Source: Tolypothrix campylonemoides VB511288 (GTDB lineage: Bacteria > Cyanobacteriota > Cyanobacteriia > Cyanobacteriales > Nostocaceae). Taken from it: a stretch of DNA of 64,000 nt. The number at the start of each line of letters is the position of its first letter. Position 1 is the first letter of the stretch. Where the stretch lies: assembly GCA_000828075.3 (NCBI GenBank), contig JXCB02000002.1, positions 375,605-439,604 of the forward strand, in the 5' to 3' direction. The notes under the pieces are model-generated. The model searched no databases. It was not told the DNA's origin and was given only the letters and a program-made list of their open reading frames with translations. Position numbers and translations under genes: made by a program. This document shows, piece after piece, positions 62,994 through 64,000 of the stretch.

Positions 62994-64000
62994 ATGAAAT
63001 ACGTTGATGAATTCCGAGAACCGAGAAAAGCTGATGCTTTACTTCGTGCCATTGAAAAATTATGCCAACAGTTAGAAAAGCCTATCAAAATCATGGAAGT
63101 ATGCGGCGGTCATACTCATTCTATTTTTAAATATGGTATTGAAGATGTTTTACCGCAAGCAATTGAATTAATTCATGGTCCTGGTTGTCCTGTCTGTGTG
63201 ATGCCAAAGGGAAGGTTAGATGATGCTATCTCTCTCTCCCAAAATCCTAACGTCATCTTCACGACATTTGGAGATGCCATGCGCGTTCCCGGTTCCACAA
63301 CAAGCTTGTTGCAAGCCAAAGCACAAGGGGCAGATATTCGCATGGTTTACTCTCCTCTAGATAGCCTGCAAATTGCTAAAGATAACCCCGAGAAAGAAGT
63401 TGTCTTTTTTGCCTTAGGCTTTGAAACAACCGCCCCTAGCACTGCTTTGACTATCCTGCAAGCAGAATCTGAAAAAATTCATAACTTCAGTATGTTTTGC
63501 AATCACGTTCTCGTGATTCCCGCCCTACAAGCACTGTTAGATAATCCGGATTTGCAACTTGATGGATTTATCGGTCCTGGTCATGTCAGCATGGTGATTG
63601 GTACTGAACCTTATCAGTTTATTTCCCAACAGTATCAAAAACCTATTGTGATTTCTGGTTTTGAACCTTTAGATATTATCCAATCAGTTTGGATGCTATT
63701 ACAACAAATCGTTGAAAAGCGTTGTGAAGTAGAAAATCAATATAATCGCTTGGTAGAAGAAGCGGGAAATTCTGTGGCGATCGCCGCCATGAATCAAGTT
63801 TTTGAAGTCCGAGAAAGTTTTGAGTGGCGCGGGTTAGATGAGATTCCCAATTCTGCATTTAAAATGCGTCCTGAATATGCTGAATTTGATGCAGAAGTAA
63901 AATTTACCATTCCTAATCTAAAAGTTGCTGACCATAAAGCTTGTCAATGTGGAGAAATCCTAAAAGGAGTTTTGAAGCCTTGGCAATGCAAAGTCTTTGG
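62994..64000 (+). CDS. hypD: Hydrogenase maturation protein HypD (3' end outside window)
   Basis: The frame from the ATG at 62994 (MKYVDEFREPRKADALLRAI) stays open to the window end, 335 codons. HypD is the [4Fe-4S] scaffold on which the Fe(CN)2CO group is assembled with HypC. Motifs present: IMEVCGGHTHSIFKYG (catalytic Cys), HGPGCPVCVMP, FFALGFETTAPSTA, GFIGPGHVSMVIG, and CQCGEILKG near the end. About 40-45 residues should be missing. Confidence 0.96.
   Translation, partial: MKYVDEFREPRKADALLRAIEKLCQQLEKPIKIMEVCGGHTHSIFKYGIEDVLPQAIELIHGPGCPVCVMPKGRLDDAISLSQNPNVIFTTFGDAMRVPGSTTSLLQAKAQGADIRMVYSPLDSLQIAKDNPEKEVVFFALGFETTAPSTALTILQAESEKIHNFSMFCNHVLVIPALQALLDNPDLQLDGFIGPGHVSMVIGTEPYQFISQQYQKPIVISGFEPLDIIQSVWMLLQQIVEKRCEVENQYNRLVEEAGNSVAIAAMNQVFEVRESFEWRGLDEIPNSAFKMRPEYAEFDAEVKFTIPNLKVADHKACQCGEILKGVLKPWQCKVF

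Overview
The window is a stretch of chromosome from a filamentous, probably heterocyst-forming cyanobacterium (order Nostocales). Reasons: oxygenic photosynthesis genes (psbO, psaI, psbEFLJ, ycf48, rubA), NDH-1 genes ndhCKJ, the uptake hydrogenase hupSL with a hyp maturation operon, many copies of the HIP1 octamer GCGATCGC, and heptanucleotide short tandem repeats and small palindromic repeats typical of this group. No tRNA, rRNA, CRISPR array or origin was recognised. Species was not assigned.

Layout. 1-2438: end of a TPR protein, a toxin-antitoxin cluster (UPF0175, BrnT, an RGK/PGEH-repeat protein, a lone HicB) and a Uma2 nuclease. 2607-10122: housekeeping block hflX, grxC-gshB, ftsZ, ftsQ. 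11041-17736: a conserved hypothetical, an IS701-family insertion, psbO, sigF and two linked unknowns. 17767-21755: a stand-alone CheB methylesterase facing a Crp/Fnr regulator across two palindromic operator-like sites, then a 772-residue unknown protein with a slippage-prone TCCC tract. 21899-27054: psaI, an IS200/IS605-like non-coding element, then psbEFLJ/ycf48/rubA on the minus strand and ndhC-K-J on the plus strand. 27122-34355: a TPR protein and a MarR-linked multidrug efflux cluster with a second Uma2 gene.

34588-41769 is a surface-glycan type cluster (GT2, a GT-C-like membrane protein, GT39, two methyltransferases). The GT-C-like gene is cut by a 437-bp miniature transposon that itself carries a second 215-bp one; removing the outer element and one 8-bp target duplication restores one continuous reading frame. 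41859-46045 holds a lipoprotein, two unknowns, the hydrogenase endopeptidase gene and a DUF3598 gene. 46190-52728 is accessory: a solo TnpB with hairpin ends, a 1377-residue filamentous-hemagglutinin-like secreted protein with 390-bp internal repeats, and an SH3-like protein.

52909-64000 is the hydrogen-uptake region: hupL and hupS on the minus strand, then on the plus strand a TPR-like gene, two small membrane proteins, an NHL-repeat protein, hypF, hypC and the start of hypD. HypC/D/F build the Fe(CN)2CO ligand set, HupSL oxidises the H2 made by nitrogenase, and the endopeptidase trims HupL. Two of these genes (the TPR-like gene and hypF) carry in-frame insertions of dispersed repeat DNA.

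The most unusual signals are the nested miniature transposons in the GT-C-like gene, the 438-bp IS200/IS605-like non-coding element beside psaI, the mixed UPF0175-BrnT-PGEH operon, the TCCC tract inside a coding region, the paired operators between cheB and crp, and a 44-bp direct repeat bracketing a methyltransferase gene. All functional statements rest on reading the sequence and on family knowledge; no database search was run.
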